A stretch of DNA of 37,250 nt from Pseudomonadota bacterium. Its GTDB lineage: Bacteria; Pseudomonadota; Gammaproteobacteria; Xanthomonadales; Xanthomonadaceae. The notes under the pieces are model-generated. The model did no database searches. It was not told where the DNA came from and worked only from the letters and a program-made list of their open reading frames with translations. Of the stretch, positions 1 to 10,660 are shown one piece after another. The stretch's first letter is position 1. Each line of letters starts with the position of its first letter. The stretch is from the NCBI GenBank assembly GCA_963205445.1, contig CAUJJG010000094.1, positions 1 to 37,250 of the forward strand, in the 5' to 3' direction. A program made the position numbers and the translations under genes.

Positions 1-1
1 G

Positions 2-37
2 GACAAGCCGGCGGACGCCGCGCAGGCGGCGGGCTAA
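2..37 (+). CDS. C-terminal tail of an upstream CDS truncated by the window edge (…DKPADAAQAAG*)
   Basis: Open frame from base 2 to TAA at 35-37, directly abutting the next start codon (GTG 38 / ATG 41). Confidence 0.35.
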   Translation, partial: DKPADAAQAAG

Positions 38-523
38 GTGATGACTGCACGTCAGGCCTGTTGCGTGCTGGCGTTGCTGGCAGGCGGCTGCGCTACGCGG
101 CCGCCTGAGGCAGTGCGGCAGGGTTATGCCGCCGACGGCGCGGTGAGCGCCGAGATCGTGGACGTGGCGGATGACGGTGCGCGCTATCAGCCTCAACCTG
201 GCAGCAGCTACCTCGATCCGCTGCCCAAGCGCGCCAATGCGGTGCCGGTGTATCCACCGATGCTGCTCGACCGGCGTTTGCCGCCGGTCGAGGTGGTGGC
301 GCGGTTGATCGTGGATGGTACGGGCAGGGTCGAAACGGCCAGGATCATCCGCAATGATGGCGATGCGGCCTTCGCCGACGCGGTACTGGCAGCGGTGCGT
401 GGCTGGACCTTTTACCCTTTGCAGCGGGTGACCGGGCGGGTGGTCGAGCCGCTGCCATTCACCCAAGACTACCGTTTCCGCTTTCGCCAGGAAAACGGGC
501 GTGCGGTAGTGGAGACGCGCTGA
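38..523 (+). CDS. TonB C-terminal-domain (energy transducer-like) lipoprotein
   Basis: 161 aa; lipobox-like LAGGC near the N-terminus; YPPMLLDRRLPPVEVVARLIVDGTGRVETARI…FADAVLAAVRGWTFYP resembles the TonB C-terminal fold. Confidence 0.7.
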   Translation: MMTARQACCVLALLAGGCATRPPEAVRQGYAADGAVSAEIVDVADDGARYQPQPGSSYLDPLPKRANAVPVYPPMLLDRRLPPVEVVARLIVDGTGRVETARIIRNDGDAAFADAVLAAVRGWTFYPLQRVTGRVVEPLPFTQDYRFRFRQENGRAVVETR

Positions 524-530
524 AGGCGGC

Positions 531-1406
531 TTATTTCCCCAGCGTCTGGTTCAGCAGCTGTGCCAGGCGTTTGCCCGCCAACTGGATGCGTTGTTCCGCC
601 AGCGGACGGTGCTTGTCCAGATAGGTGTGATCCATCTTGTGCACGTCGTCAGGCGGGTAAATGTCTTGCGCGTCGATCAGGCGGCAGGATTCCTCCGCCC
701 ATGCCAAGGTGTTGGTGGCGACGGACGAATTGCCGCGTGTGCTGCGCTTGCCCTTGGGCGCAGGGCTGTTGGAAAGCGCATCTGCGTAGGCGTCGAGGGA
801 CAGCCCGCGGCTGGTGAGGATGTAGTAATCCCAGACCGAATGCAGATTGGTGCCCATCACGCCATCCACGTAACTCTTGCGCGCATAGCTTTCGGGTTGG
901 ATCGGCGTGGTCAGGCTGACCTGGAAGCGGTTGCCACCGCTGTCGCGCCGGTTGCCTGCGTGCATCGGCTGGTGCTCGTCACCGACGAAATGCACGACGA
1001 ATTTCAATGCGTCACGCCTCGCGCTCAAGGGCTGCTTGCGGTCGCCGAGAATGGCCAGTTGCGCTTGGATCGCGCCCACCACGCAGGCCCCGTCGGGGCA
1101 GTCACGGGAAAGCACGTAATCGCAGCCGCCGGGCTTGGCGTTGATGTAGTGCCAGTTGGAGGTGGCTTTGAAACGATCGGGATCGGTATTGCGGAGGTCA
1201 TCGGCCCAGCTGGCGATCCCTGCCAAGGTGGGGGTTTTCTCGTCGGCCAGCAGCTTGTCGATCTCTTTGCGTGCTGCGGGTGTCAGCTGGCGTTGCGCCA
1301 ATTCGCCGACAAGCGCATGTCCGAGCTGGCCCCAGGCCATGGCGGTGGAGGTGACCCCGAGGCAAAGCAGGGCGAAGACGTAGCGGAGCGGCGTGTGCTT
1401 GACCAT
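531..1406 (-). CDS. S1/P1 nuclease family protein, secreted
   Basis: 291 aa; signal peptide ending AMA|WGQLGHALVGELAQ; W at predicted mature N-terminus, H/D-rich Zn-ligand motifs (FVHFVGDEHQPMHAG, LHSVWD). Confidence 0.88.
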   Translation of the reverse strand: MVKHTPLRYVFALLCLGVTSTAMAWGQLGHALVGELAQRQLTPAARKEIDKLLADEKTPTLAGIASWADDLRNTDPDRFKATSNWHYINAKPGGCDYVLSRDCPDGACVVGAIQAQLAILGDRKQPLSARRDALKFVVHFVGDEHQPMHAGNRRDSGGNRFQVSLTTPIQPESYARKSYVDGVMGTNLHSVWDYYILTSRGLSLDAYADALSNSPAPKGKRSTRGNSSVATNTLAWAEESCRLIDAQDIYPPDDVHKMDHTYLDKHRPLAEQRIQLAGKRLAQLLNQTLGK

Positions 1407-1430
1407 GTCGGGGAGGATACCCCGACATGG
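1403..1430. repeat. Perfect 11-bp inverted repeat CCATGTCGGGG-(AGGATA)-CCCCGACATGG overlapping the nuclease start codon
   Basis: Arms 1403-1413 and 1420-1430, 6-nt loop; CAT (start codon on minus strand) at 1404-1406. Confidence 0.85.
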
Positions 1431-1450
1431 CGTGCTGCAGATGACAAATG

Positions 1451-3240
<1,790 letters not shown>

Positions 3241-3270
3241 GCCTGCAGCCACCATTGCCGGCATCTCCGG

Positions 3271-3297
3271 AACCCCGCCGCGTGCGGGGTTTCGTTT
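3271..3297 (+). terminator. Rho-independent terminator downstream of gap
   Basis: AACCCCGC-CGCGT-GCGGGGTT (8-bp perfect stem) followed by TCGTTT. Confidence 0.8.
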
Positions 3298-3363
3298 GCC
3301 CGGGGTTGAGGCCGGCTCTGCGACAATCACGCAGGATGTACGCAATGCTTCATGGAGGGTGAG

Positions 3364-3840
3364 ATGTCGCTGACCGATGCCTTGGCAACGCCCGCTGGCG
3401 AATTGCCCGATGCCGCGCAGATTGCGGCGCTGGTCGACCACTTTTACGATCGGATCCAGGTTCACCCGCAGCTGGGCCCCATATTCAATGCCTTCGTGCA
3501 CGACTGGCCGGCGCACAAGCAGCTGCTGACCTCGTTTTGGTGCTCGGTGATCCTGCGCGAGGGCAGCTATCGCGGCAACCCGATGGCCGCGCATTTCAAC
3601 CGCGGCATCCACACCGAGCATTTCGTGCAGTGGCTGGCCCTGTGGCGGGAGACGGCGGATGCCTTGCTGTCTCCGGCGCAGGCCGTGGTGGTGCATGAAT
3701 ACGCCAATCGCATCGGCCGCAGTCTGCGGTACGGGTTGGGCCTGCCGGAGCCGCGTGCCGACGTGGTTCACCTGGAAGTGCTGGGGGATGCCGGGTCGCG
3801 TGGGCCACGCCCGCGACTGCCGCGCGGGGGTCAGGCGTAG
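3364..3840 (+). CDS. Group III truncated hemoglobin
   Basis: ALVDHFYDRIQVHPQLGPIFNAFVHDWPAHKQLLTSFWCSVILREGSYRGNPMAAHFNR; group III trHb pattern. Confidence 0.85.
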   Translation: MSLTDALATPAGELPDAAQIAALVDHFYDRIQVHPQLGPIFNAFVHDWPAHKQLLTSFWCSVILREGSYRGNPMAAHFNRGIHTEHFVQWLALWRETADALLSPAQAVVVHEYANRIGRSLRYGLGLPEPRADVVHLEVLGDAGSRGPRPRLPRGGQA

Positions 3841-4274
3841 AACATCAGCTTGGCCAGCACCACGATCCCGATCATGAGGCAAAGCACGATGCGGTGGGTG
3901 TGACGGAAGCGGCAAGGGTCCATGGTGCCTTTGAGGCCGGCGCGGATGGCGCCGACGAACACGGCCAGAACCGCGAACGCCAGGGTTGCCTTGGTCATCA
4001 GCAGCCAGCCCCACCCATATTGTGGGGTGATGCAGGCAAAGCCGTTGCAGCGAATGTCGAACAGGGAAAAACCGCTGAGGAACAGCAGCGCCACCACCAC
4101 CGGCATGAATCTGCGCACCCGCGCCATCACCGCCGCTTCGATCTTTTCCATCAATGCGTGGTCGAACTGGCGATGGAAGGATTCCAAGACCAGCACCTCG
4201 AAGCACACCGCGCCCACGAACACGATGGCGCAGGACAGGTGCAGCAGGAGAATCAACGGATACCAAGCGGCCAT
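3831..4274 (-). CDS. Small multi-TM membrane protein (CopD-like family)
   Basis: 147 aa with four hydrophobic segments; LILLLHLSCAIVFVGAVCFEVLVL. Converges with the globin gene, 10-bp overlap. Confidence 0.6.
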   Translation of the reverse strand: MAAWYPLILLLHLSCAIVFVGAVCFEVLVLESFHRQFDHALMEKIEAAVMARVRRFMPVVVALLFLSGFSLFDIRCNGFACITPQYGWGWLLMTKATLAFAVLAVFVGAIRAGLKGTMDPCRFRHTHRIVLCLMIGIVVLAKLMFYA

Positions 4275-4359
4275 GCGGATAGCTTACGTCGTGGTTTCTT
4301 CAGGGCCGTGACCTGCGTCAAGACTGTGTCATGATGCACGGTGAGACACGGGGGGGTGT

Positions 4360-6027
4360 TTGGGCATGAGGCGCGAGTGGAGCCTGCGCAGGCGTTTGGC
4401 GTTTGGCCTGATGCTGGCGGCCTTGTTGCCCGTGCTGCTGTTCAGTGGCGTGATGCTGTCCAACCAGTGGAGCCGGGAGCACGACGGCCTGCTGTTGCGA
4501 CTGGAAGCAAACGCGCGCTTGAGTGCCAGCATCATCGATGCCTTTCTGGATGCCCAGCTGGCGGGGGTGCGTCTGTTGGCGGAACGTCCGATGGAGGCGG
4601 GGCCCGACGGCGCTGAGTTGGCGCAGCTCTTGGCCATCTACCCCACGATGCTGCGGGCACTGCATGCCAATGCCGAGGGGGATGTGGTGACCGCGCGCGA
4701 TACGCGGGGCCGCTCGCTGGCACCCTTGAAAAAGTTGGTCCGGGGCGACGATTGGTTTGTGGCGGCACGTGACGCGCATCGGCCCTACGTGTCAGATGCC
4801 TTCCGCAGGACGGCATACGGCAATGAGATCGTGGTGGCGGTTTCGGCCCCATTGCTTGAAGACGGTCGGTTTGACGGCACCGTGTCGGCGGCATTGCCGG
4901 TGGAGAGTCTTGCCAGACTGAACGCCAGCGGATTGTCGCGGCTCAGGATGGAGTTGTTGCTGCTGGATCGCTCCAACCGCGTCATCTACGCAGGCCCGGG
5001 AGTGAACCTTGCCCCGCTGAGCCCGGCTGGCCGCAATGGGGACATCATTCGAGGCCAGGCGGCAGCCGTCGATCGGCAGGCGGAGGCGTTGAAGCTGTCG
5101 GGGCTGTTGCGCGATGGCGATACCGCTTATGTGCATGCAGTGGCGATGAACAATGGTTGGACGTTGGCGCTGTTGGCGCCAGGGCGCTTGCTGTTGGAGC
5201 CCCTGTTGCCCCATCTCCTGTTGTTGGCACCGCTGGTGCTGGTGAGCTTGCTGGGTGTCTATTTGGCGGTGCGCAAGCAGCGATTGCTGTTGGAGAGGAG
5301 CATCGGCGGTCTTCTCGTCAGCGTGCAGGGGTATGCACTGGGCGGCACCATGGATGCGGCGCGCATGAAGGGGATGCCGCAGGAATTGCATCCGCTGTCG
5401 GAAGGGATCGGTGAACTGGCGATGCGCCTCAACCACACTTATGGTGAGTTGCAGCAGGTGCTGGACGAACGGGACCAAGTCATTGCGGCGAAAACGGAGT
5501 CCCTGCGTGAGGCGGTTGCGGCTTTGGATCGGCTGAGCCGGACGGATGCGCTGACCGGTGCCCTGAATTACCGCGGGTTTCTGGAAACGGGCGAACGCTT
5601 GTGGCAGGAAGCAGAAAGGCGCGACAAGCCGCTTTCCGTTTTGATGCTGGATATCGACCATTTCAAGCGTTACAACGACCATTACGGCCACGCCGAAGGG
5701 GATGGCGTCTTGCGCCGATTCGTCGGGGCTGTGCGCAGCGCACTGCAGCATGTCGATGACGTGCTGGCGCGGCCCGGAGGCGAGGAGTTCGCCGTCTTCC
5801 TGCCTGGAAGCACGCACGAGCAGGCGTTGAATGTGGCGCGGCGGGTGTGTCAGCGCGTGCGTGATGCGGACATCGAGCATGTCGCGGTGGATGGCGGCCG
5901 CTTGACGGTCAGCATCGGCGTAGCCACGCGGCAGGGGAATGAGGGCAGTCTGGAGGCGTTGCTGCTGCAGGCCGACGAAGCGCTGTACCGAGCCAAGGCG
6001 GGCGGGCGCGATCGCGTCAGCGAATGA
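4360..6027 (+). CDS. Membrane-anchored sensory diguanylate cyclase (GGDEF domain)
   Basis: Two TM segments flanking a periplasmic region, then LSRTDALTGALNYRGF…DIDHFKRYNDHYGHAEGD…RPGGEEFAVFLPG. Confidence 0.92.
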   Translation: MGMRREWSLRRRLAFGLMLAALLPVLLFSGVMLSNQWSREHDGLLLRLEANARLSASIIDAFLDAQLAGVRLLAERPMEAGPDGAELAQLLAIYPTMLRALHANAEGDVVTARDTRGRSLAPLKKLVRGDDWFVAARDAHRPYVSDAFRRTAYGNEIVVAVSAPLLEDGRFDGTVSAALPVESLARLNASGLSRLRMELLLLDRSNRVIYAGPGVNLAPLSPAGRNGDIIRGQAAAVDRQAEALKLSGLLRDGDTAYVHAVAMNNGWTLALLAPGRLLLEPLLPHLLLLAPLVLVSLLGVYLAVRKQRLLLERSIGGLLVSVQGYALGGTMDAARMKGMPQELHPLSEGIGELAMRLNHTYGELQQVLDERDQVIAAKTESLREAVAALDRLSRTDALTGALNYRGFLETGERLWQEAERRDKPLSVLMLDIDHFKRYNDHYGHAEGDGVLRRFVGAVRSALQHVDDVLARPGGEEFAVFLPGSTHEQALNVARRVCQRVRDADIEHVAVDGGRLTVSIGVATRQGNEGSLEALLLQADEALYRAKAGGRDRVSE

Positions 6028-6051
6028 GGCGGCGTGCAACTTGGCGTGGCT

Positions 6052-7728
6052 TCAGGTCGATAGGCCCACCTGTGCCAGCAACAAGGCGAAACGCGGGTCG
6101 TGACGGAGTGTGCGGAGAGCCGGGTCGTACTTGAGATATTGCACGCCCGCGTCATGCTGACGGACGGCGCGTTGCAGCCAATCGAAAGCAGCGTCATGTT
6201 CGCCACGCCATGCGAACACCTCTGCCACCTGATAGGCACTGTCATGTGCATGTTCCTGCATCAAGTCCTGATGCAGCTGGCGCGAGTACGCGTCTTTGCC
6301 TTGGCTGTATGCAGCCATCGCCATGCCCATGCACCGGAAAGTGGCATTGCGGGTCCTGGCATGCCAGGCCATGGCGCCATCGGCATCGCCTTCCAGCAAG
6401 GCAAGCATTCCCAACCCAACCGGGGCGCGGCCGTGCTCCGGGTCGATGTCCAGAGCCTGAGTCAGGGCGTGTCGGGCATCAGCAAGCTCGCCCAGCGCCA
6501 TCTGGTATCGGGACAGGATTTCCCAGGCTTGTGCGGACAACGGATCCAGGCGGGTGGCCTGTCTGGCGGTCTGTCGTGCGTCCTGCAGACGGCCCAGGGC
6601 GGCCTGCAGGCGACTGTATTGCCACAGGGTCATGACATCCCCGGGGTTGCATTCCAGGGCCTTGCGGAAGTCGGCCTCGCCCCCGGCCCAGTTCAGATCG
6701 AAGACGAAGCGCAGCACGGCGCGTGCTGTATGGGCTTCGGCCAGCCCGGGGTCGAGGGTCACCGCACGGTCGGCCGCCTCTGCCGCCCGTCGCCGGCCTG
6801 CCCGCAATGTGGCTTCGGATTCCGTGAAATCGGCGGCATAGGCTTCCGCCAACGCCAAGCCGGCCCAGGCGGCGGCATAGTCGGGCTCTTGTGCGACGGC
6901 GCGGGAAAACGCCTGCACGGCGCGTTTGAAGCTGTCCTCGGTGGCACGGTTGAGCAAATGCCGGCCCAGCAGGAAATCGTTGTAAGCCTCTTGGCCCGGG
7001 CGGTGATGGTCGGTCGTGCTGGGTGGGTGCATCGGCAGCAGGTGCTGCTTCAAGGTGTCGACGACGGCCGCAGCGATTTCGTCCTGCACCGCAAAGATGT
7101 CATCCAGCTCGCGATCGTAGGTTTGTGACCACAGGTGGTAGCCATCCTCGGTCTTGATCAGCTGGGCGGTGATCCGGATGTGGTTGCCCGCTTTCCGAAC
7201 GCTGCCCTCAAGCACGGTTGCCACGTGCAAACTGCGGCCAATGTCGCTGATGGTGCAGGCTTTGTCCTTGAACGAGAACGACGATGTGCGCCCGGCCACA
7301 TGCAGGCCGGGCACTTGTGCAAGCAGATTGAGCAGCTCCTCCGACAGGCCATCGGAGAAGTAATCCTGCTCGCGGTCCGAGCTCATGTTTACCAGAGGCA
7401 ACACGGCAATCGACGCGGGCCGTGGCGGGGCCTCTTGCCCATTGCCGGGCAACGGGGCGGGGGCGGCGAGGGGTGCGCTTGCCGTCGTGTCCGAGGGGCG
7501 TTCGCGGGTCAGGCCTTGGTCGGTCCAGGCATAGCCCCAGGAGAACAGCAAGGCGAAGGGAAAGCCCAGCACCAGCAACAGGACCAGTAAGCGCATCACC
7601 CAACCGGGGACCTCGAACAAGGGCAGCACCAGATCCGTGACCTGCAGCAGCAGCCAGGCAAGTGCGCAGTAGGCCAATGCCATGCGAACAACCTTGCGTC
7701 GCTTGAGCTCTGTCCAAAGCGAAGGCAT
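6052..7728 (-). CDS. TPR-repeat protein with FlgO/TolB-N-like domain, of the type often annotated 'adenylate cyclase-like'
   Basis: Start at MPSLWTELKRRKVVRMALAY; two TMs; SIAVLPLVNMSSDREQDYFSDGLSEELLNLLAQVPGLHVAGRTSSFSFK…LWSQTYDRELDDIFAVQDEIAAAV then TPRs. Codons upstream of 7728 in the 916-aa ORF read antisense to DUF2339 and are excluded. Confidence 0.82.
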   Translation of the reverse strand: MPSLWTELKRRKVVRMALAYCALAWLLLQVTDLVLPLFEVPGWVMRLLVLLLVLGFPFALLFSWGYAWTDQGLTRERPSDTTASAPLAAPAPLPGNGQEAPPRPASIAVLPLVNMSSDREQDYFSDGLSEELLNLLAQVPGLHVAGRTSSFSFKDKACTISDIGRSLHVATVLEGSVRKAGNHIRITAQLIKTEDGYHLWSQTYDRELDDIFAVQDEIAAAVVDTLKQHLLPMHPPSTTDHHRPGQEAYNDFLLGRHLLNRATEDSFKRAVQAFSRAVAQEPDYAAAWAGLALAEAYAADFTESEATLRAGRRRAAEAADRAVTLDPGLAEAHTARAVLRFVFDLNWAGGEADFRKALECNPGDVMTLWQYSRLQAALGRLQDARQTARQATRLDPLSAQAWEILSRYQMALGELADARHALTQALDIDPEHGRAPVGLGMLALLEGDADGAMAWHARTRNATFRCMGMAMAAYSQGKDAYSRQLHQDLMQEHAHDSAYQVAEVFAWRGEHDAAFDWLQRAVRQHDAGVQYLKYDPALRTLRHDPRFALLLAQVGLST

Positions 7729-7933
7729 GCCCGGCGTCCTCATCCCCTTGGTCGCGACCCCTGCGTGCAGCATGCCAGAGGTCAACGGGGTTCTGCATGC
7801 TTGCCGTTCTTGCATGGCAGGGTGGGGGCTGGCGTTGGAATGGGGCGTGCCGCATGCACAGGCGCTTGTCGTAAGCTGATTGCAAGGGGATGGATGCCAG
7901 CACAGGCCCGGGGCATGCGGGCGAAGGAAAGGA

Positions 7934-10660
7934 ATGGAAAGTTTGATCGTGATGCTGGCATTGGCCGTCTTGGCCGTGCCTGTCTTGCTGGTGGTGGCGC
8001 TTGTGGCCATTGCCGGCCTCAAGCAGCGGGTCAGCACGCTGGAGCTTCTGGTGGCACAGCTGCGCCAGCCGGCCGTGACAGGCGCGGCCGACGGCAAGCT
8101 GCGGCCAGCGGATGCGGAAGCGCCGGTGGTCACGCCCGTCGTCACGCCTGTCGTCACGCCCGTAGCGCGGCCTGTTGCCCCGCCTGAGGACCAAGCCGGG
8201 CCATCACCCATGCCGCACAAGGCGCCCCCTGTCGTGGCAGCGGCGGCGTCAGCTGCAGCGCCGGCATCGGGTGCGCATGAGGTTGCGCCTCCGCCGCGTC
8301 CGGTGCCGTTGCCGCTGGAAAAAGCGCCTTCTGCCCCGTCGCGGCCGGATTTCGCCACGCTGGCCATCCGTGCGGTGAAGCGCTGGTTTACCGTTGGCAA
8401 TGTGCCGGTCAAGATCGGCATGTTGGTCTTGTTTGCCGGCGTTGCCGCGTTGCTGAAGTACGCCGCAGACCAAGGCTGGATGGTGTTGCCACCGGCGGTC
8501 AAGCTGGCGCTGGTGGCGGCAGCGGCACTGGGCGCTTTGGTCTTTGCATGGCGCAAGCGGGAGAGCAACCGCAGCTTTGCACTCAGCGTGCAGGGTGGGG
8601 CCATCGGCGTGCTGCTGCTGGTGGTCTTTGCTGCTTTCAAATTGTTCGGGCTGTTGCCGGCAGGCCTCGCCTTCGGGTTGAGCATCGTGTTGGTGGCAGG
8701 TGCCGGCATGCTGGCGGTTTTGCAGCGCGCGCTGGCGCTGGCGGTGTTCGCCCTGCTGGCCGGGTTTCTTGCGCCACTATGGTTGTCCACGGGCAGTGGC
8801 AATCATGTTGCGCTGTTCTCCTATTACGCAGTGCTGAACGTGGCGATCGTCGTCATTGCTTGGTTCCGCGCCTGGCGGCTGCTCAATCTGTTGGGTTTCA
8901 CCTTCACCTTCGGCATTGGCACGGCGTGGGGTCTGCTGAAATACGACCCGGCCGACTACGTCAGTAGCCAATTGTTCTTGGGCTTGTTCTTCGTCATCTA
9001 TTGGGTGATCCCGCTGTTGTTTGCACGGCTTAGGCCGCCGGGTCGCCGTGATCTGATCGACGGCTGCCTGGTCTTTGGCATGCCCTTGGTGGCCTTCAGC
9101 CTGCAAGCGGGTCTGCTGGAAGGGGCGCAGATGCCGCTGGCGTTGTGTGCGTTGGGGTTGGGGGCCCTGTATGCGGTACTGGCAGCTGCGCTGCGCAAGC
9201 GTCCGGATTGGTCGGTGCTGATGCAGGCCTATGCGTTGCTGGCGGTGGGGTTTGCCACGCTGGCGGTACCGCTGGCGCTGTCGGCACGAGCCACCGCCAG
9301 CGTGTTCGCGTTGGAAGGCGCGGGCTTGGTCTGGCTGGGCCTGCAGCGCGGCCGACGGCTGCCGCAGTTTGCCGGTGCAGGGTTGCAGCTGGCGGCGGCC
9401 GTTGCCTTTGCCGTCGGTGTGACCAAGGGCGGCGTTGAAGCGGACCGGATGATCGCCAATGCGGGCTGCATGGGCGCACTGCTGATGGCGCTGGCGGGTT
9501 TTGCCAGTGCCTGGACGTACGCCTCCGCCCGACGGCTGGCATTGGCTGGGCCGTACTATGCGTGGGCCCTGCTCTGGTGGCTGGGCAATGGCCTGCACGA
9601 AGTACTGATTTTCCTTGGGCGCAGCGACGAGCCGGATGCCCTGCTGGTTTTCGTGGCCTTGACCGGATGGTTGGCGGCCGAGGTCCATCGCCGACGTCCA
9701 CTGGGGGCGCTGGCTTGGACGGCACTGGGGGCATTGATCGCTGCTGCCCCATTGGCGCTGTGGCAGGCGCAGGTGCATCAGCAGCCCTTGGGCGGGCATG
9801 GCTGGGTGGCGTGGCTGGTGTTTGCGGGGCTGGGCTTTCGCGTCCTGCACTGCCTGCGGGAGGGTGCACACCATGTGGCTGCGTTGGCGCAGTACATCTG
9901 GTGGCTGCTTTGGCCGATGGTGGGCAGCCTGTTGCTGGTTCAGGTGCCCGAATGGGTCCCGGGGCTGGGCAATGGGTGGGGCATGGCCTTGGTCGCGCTG
10001 CCGTGGTTGGGGGTGGTGGTTCTGGCGCAATGGCGCTGGGCGTGGTTGGCACGTCCGCTGGGGGCAGCCTTCGATGCCTGGAGGCCGCGTCTGTTGGCCA
10101 CGCTGTTTGCCGTATTGGGCCTGTGGTGGGTGGCGTCATTGGGCGTGACCGGCGCCGCAGAGCCGCTGCCGTGGATACCATTGCTGAATCCGATGGAATT
10201 GGCACAGCTGGCGACGTTGGCATTGCTGCTGCGCTGGCGATGGTTGCAGTCCGGCAGCCTGCCGTCCCGTCAGATCGCACTGTTGGCGGGGTTGGCCTTC
10301 ATCTGGATCAGCTCGGTGGTGCTGCATGCGGTCCATCATTGGGGGGATGCACTCTGGGGAGACGCGCTGTTGCGCAGCAGTCTGGCGCAGACCAGTTTGA
10401 GCATCACCTGGAGCGTGCTGGGCGTGTTGGGGTGGGTGCTGGGTTCGCGCCGTGGCCAGCGCCAGCTGTGGCTGGCTGGCGCGATATTGATGGGCGTGGT
10501 GCTGGCGAAGCTGGTTCTCGTCGATCGCCAGCATCTGGGCAATCTGCTCGGGATCGGCTCGTTCATCGCCTATGGCTTGCTGTGCACGGTGGTGGGCTAT
10601 CTGGCGCCAGCGCCGCCGCCGCGCCGCGAGGAAGACAGTGCGCCGGAGGTTGCCGCATGA
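7934..10660 (+). CDS. DUF2339 family polytopic membrane protein
   Basis: ~908 aa from MESLIVMLALAVLAVPVLL; N-terminal TM, Pro/Val/Ala linker, FTVGNVPVKIGMLVLFAGVAALLKYAADQGW and >20 hydrophobic segments typical of DUF2339. Confidence 0.88.
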   Translation: MESLIVMLALAVLAVPVLLVVALVAIAGLKQRVSTLELLVAQLRQPAVTGAADGKLRPADAEAPVVTPVVTPVVTPVARPVAPPEDQAGPSPMPHKAPPVVAAAASAAAPASGAHEVAPPPRPVPLPLEKAPSAPSRPDFATLAIRAVKRWFTVGNVPVKIGMLVLFAGVAALLKYAADQGWMVLPPAVKLALVAAAALGALVFAWRKRESNRSFALSVQGGAIGVLLLVVFAAFKLFGLLPAGLAFGLSIVLVAGAGMLAVLQRALALAVFALLAGFLAPLWLSTGSGNHVALFSYYAVLNVAIVVIAWFRAWRLLNLLGFTFTFGIGTAWGLLKYDPADYVSSQLFLGLFFVIYWVIPLLFARLRPPGRRDLIDGCLVFGMPLVAFSLQAGLLEGAQMPLALCALGLGALYAVLAAALRKRPDWSVLMQAYALLAVGFATLAVPLALSARATASVFALEGAGLVWLGLQRGRRLPQFAGAGLQLAAAVAFAVGVTKGGVEADRMIANAGCMGALLMALAGFASAWTYASARRLALAGPYYAWALLWWLGNGLHEVLIFLGRSDEPDALLVFVALTGWLAAEVHRRRPLGALAWTALGALIAAAPLALWQAQVHQQPLGGHGWVAWLVFAGLGFRVLHCLREGAHHVAALAQYIWWLLWPMVGSLLLVQVPEWVPGLGNGWGMALVALPWLGVVVLAQWRWAWLARPLGAAFDAWRPRLLATLFAVLGLWWVASLGVTGAAEPLPWIPLLNPMELAQLATLALLLRWRWLQSGSLPSRQIALLAGLAFIWISSVVLHAVHHWGDALWGDALLRSSLAQTSLSITWSVLGVLGWVLGSRRGQRQLWLAGAILMGVVLAKLVLVDRQHLGNLLGIGSFIAYGLLCTVVGYLAPAPPPRREEDSAPEVAA

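Noticed and set aside
7729-8802. N-terminal extension of the TPR protein ORF (916 aa version) into the DUF2339 gene
   Set aside because: Thr/Ala/Ser-rich translation antisense to DUF2339; natural start MPSLWTELKRRKVVRMALAY at 7728 precedes the first TM.
9562-10656. Upstream extension of the DUF3999 ORF (822 aa version)
   Set aside because: Overlaps DUF2339 in another frame; a signal peptide begins at ATG 10657 with an ATGA coupling overlap.
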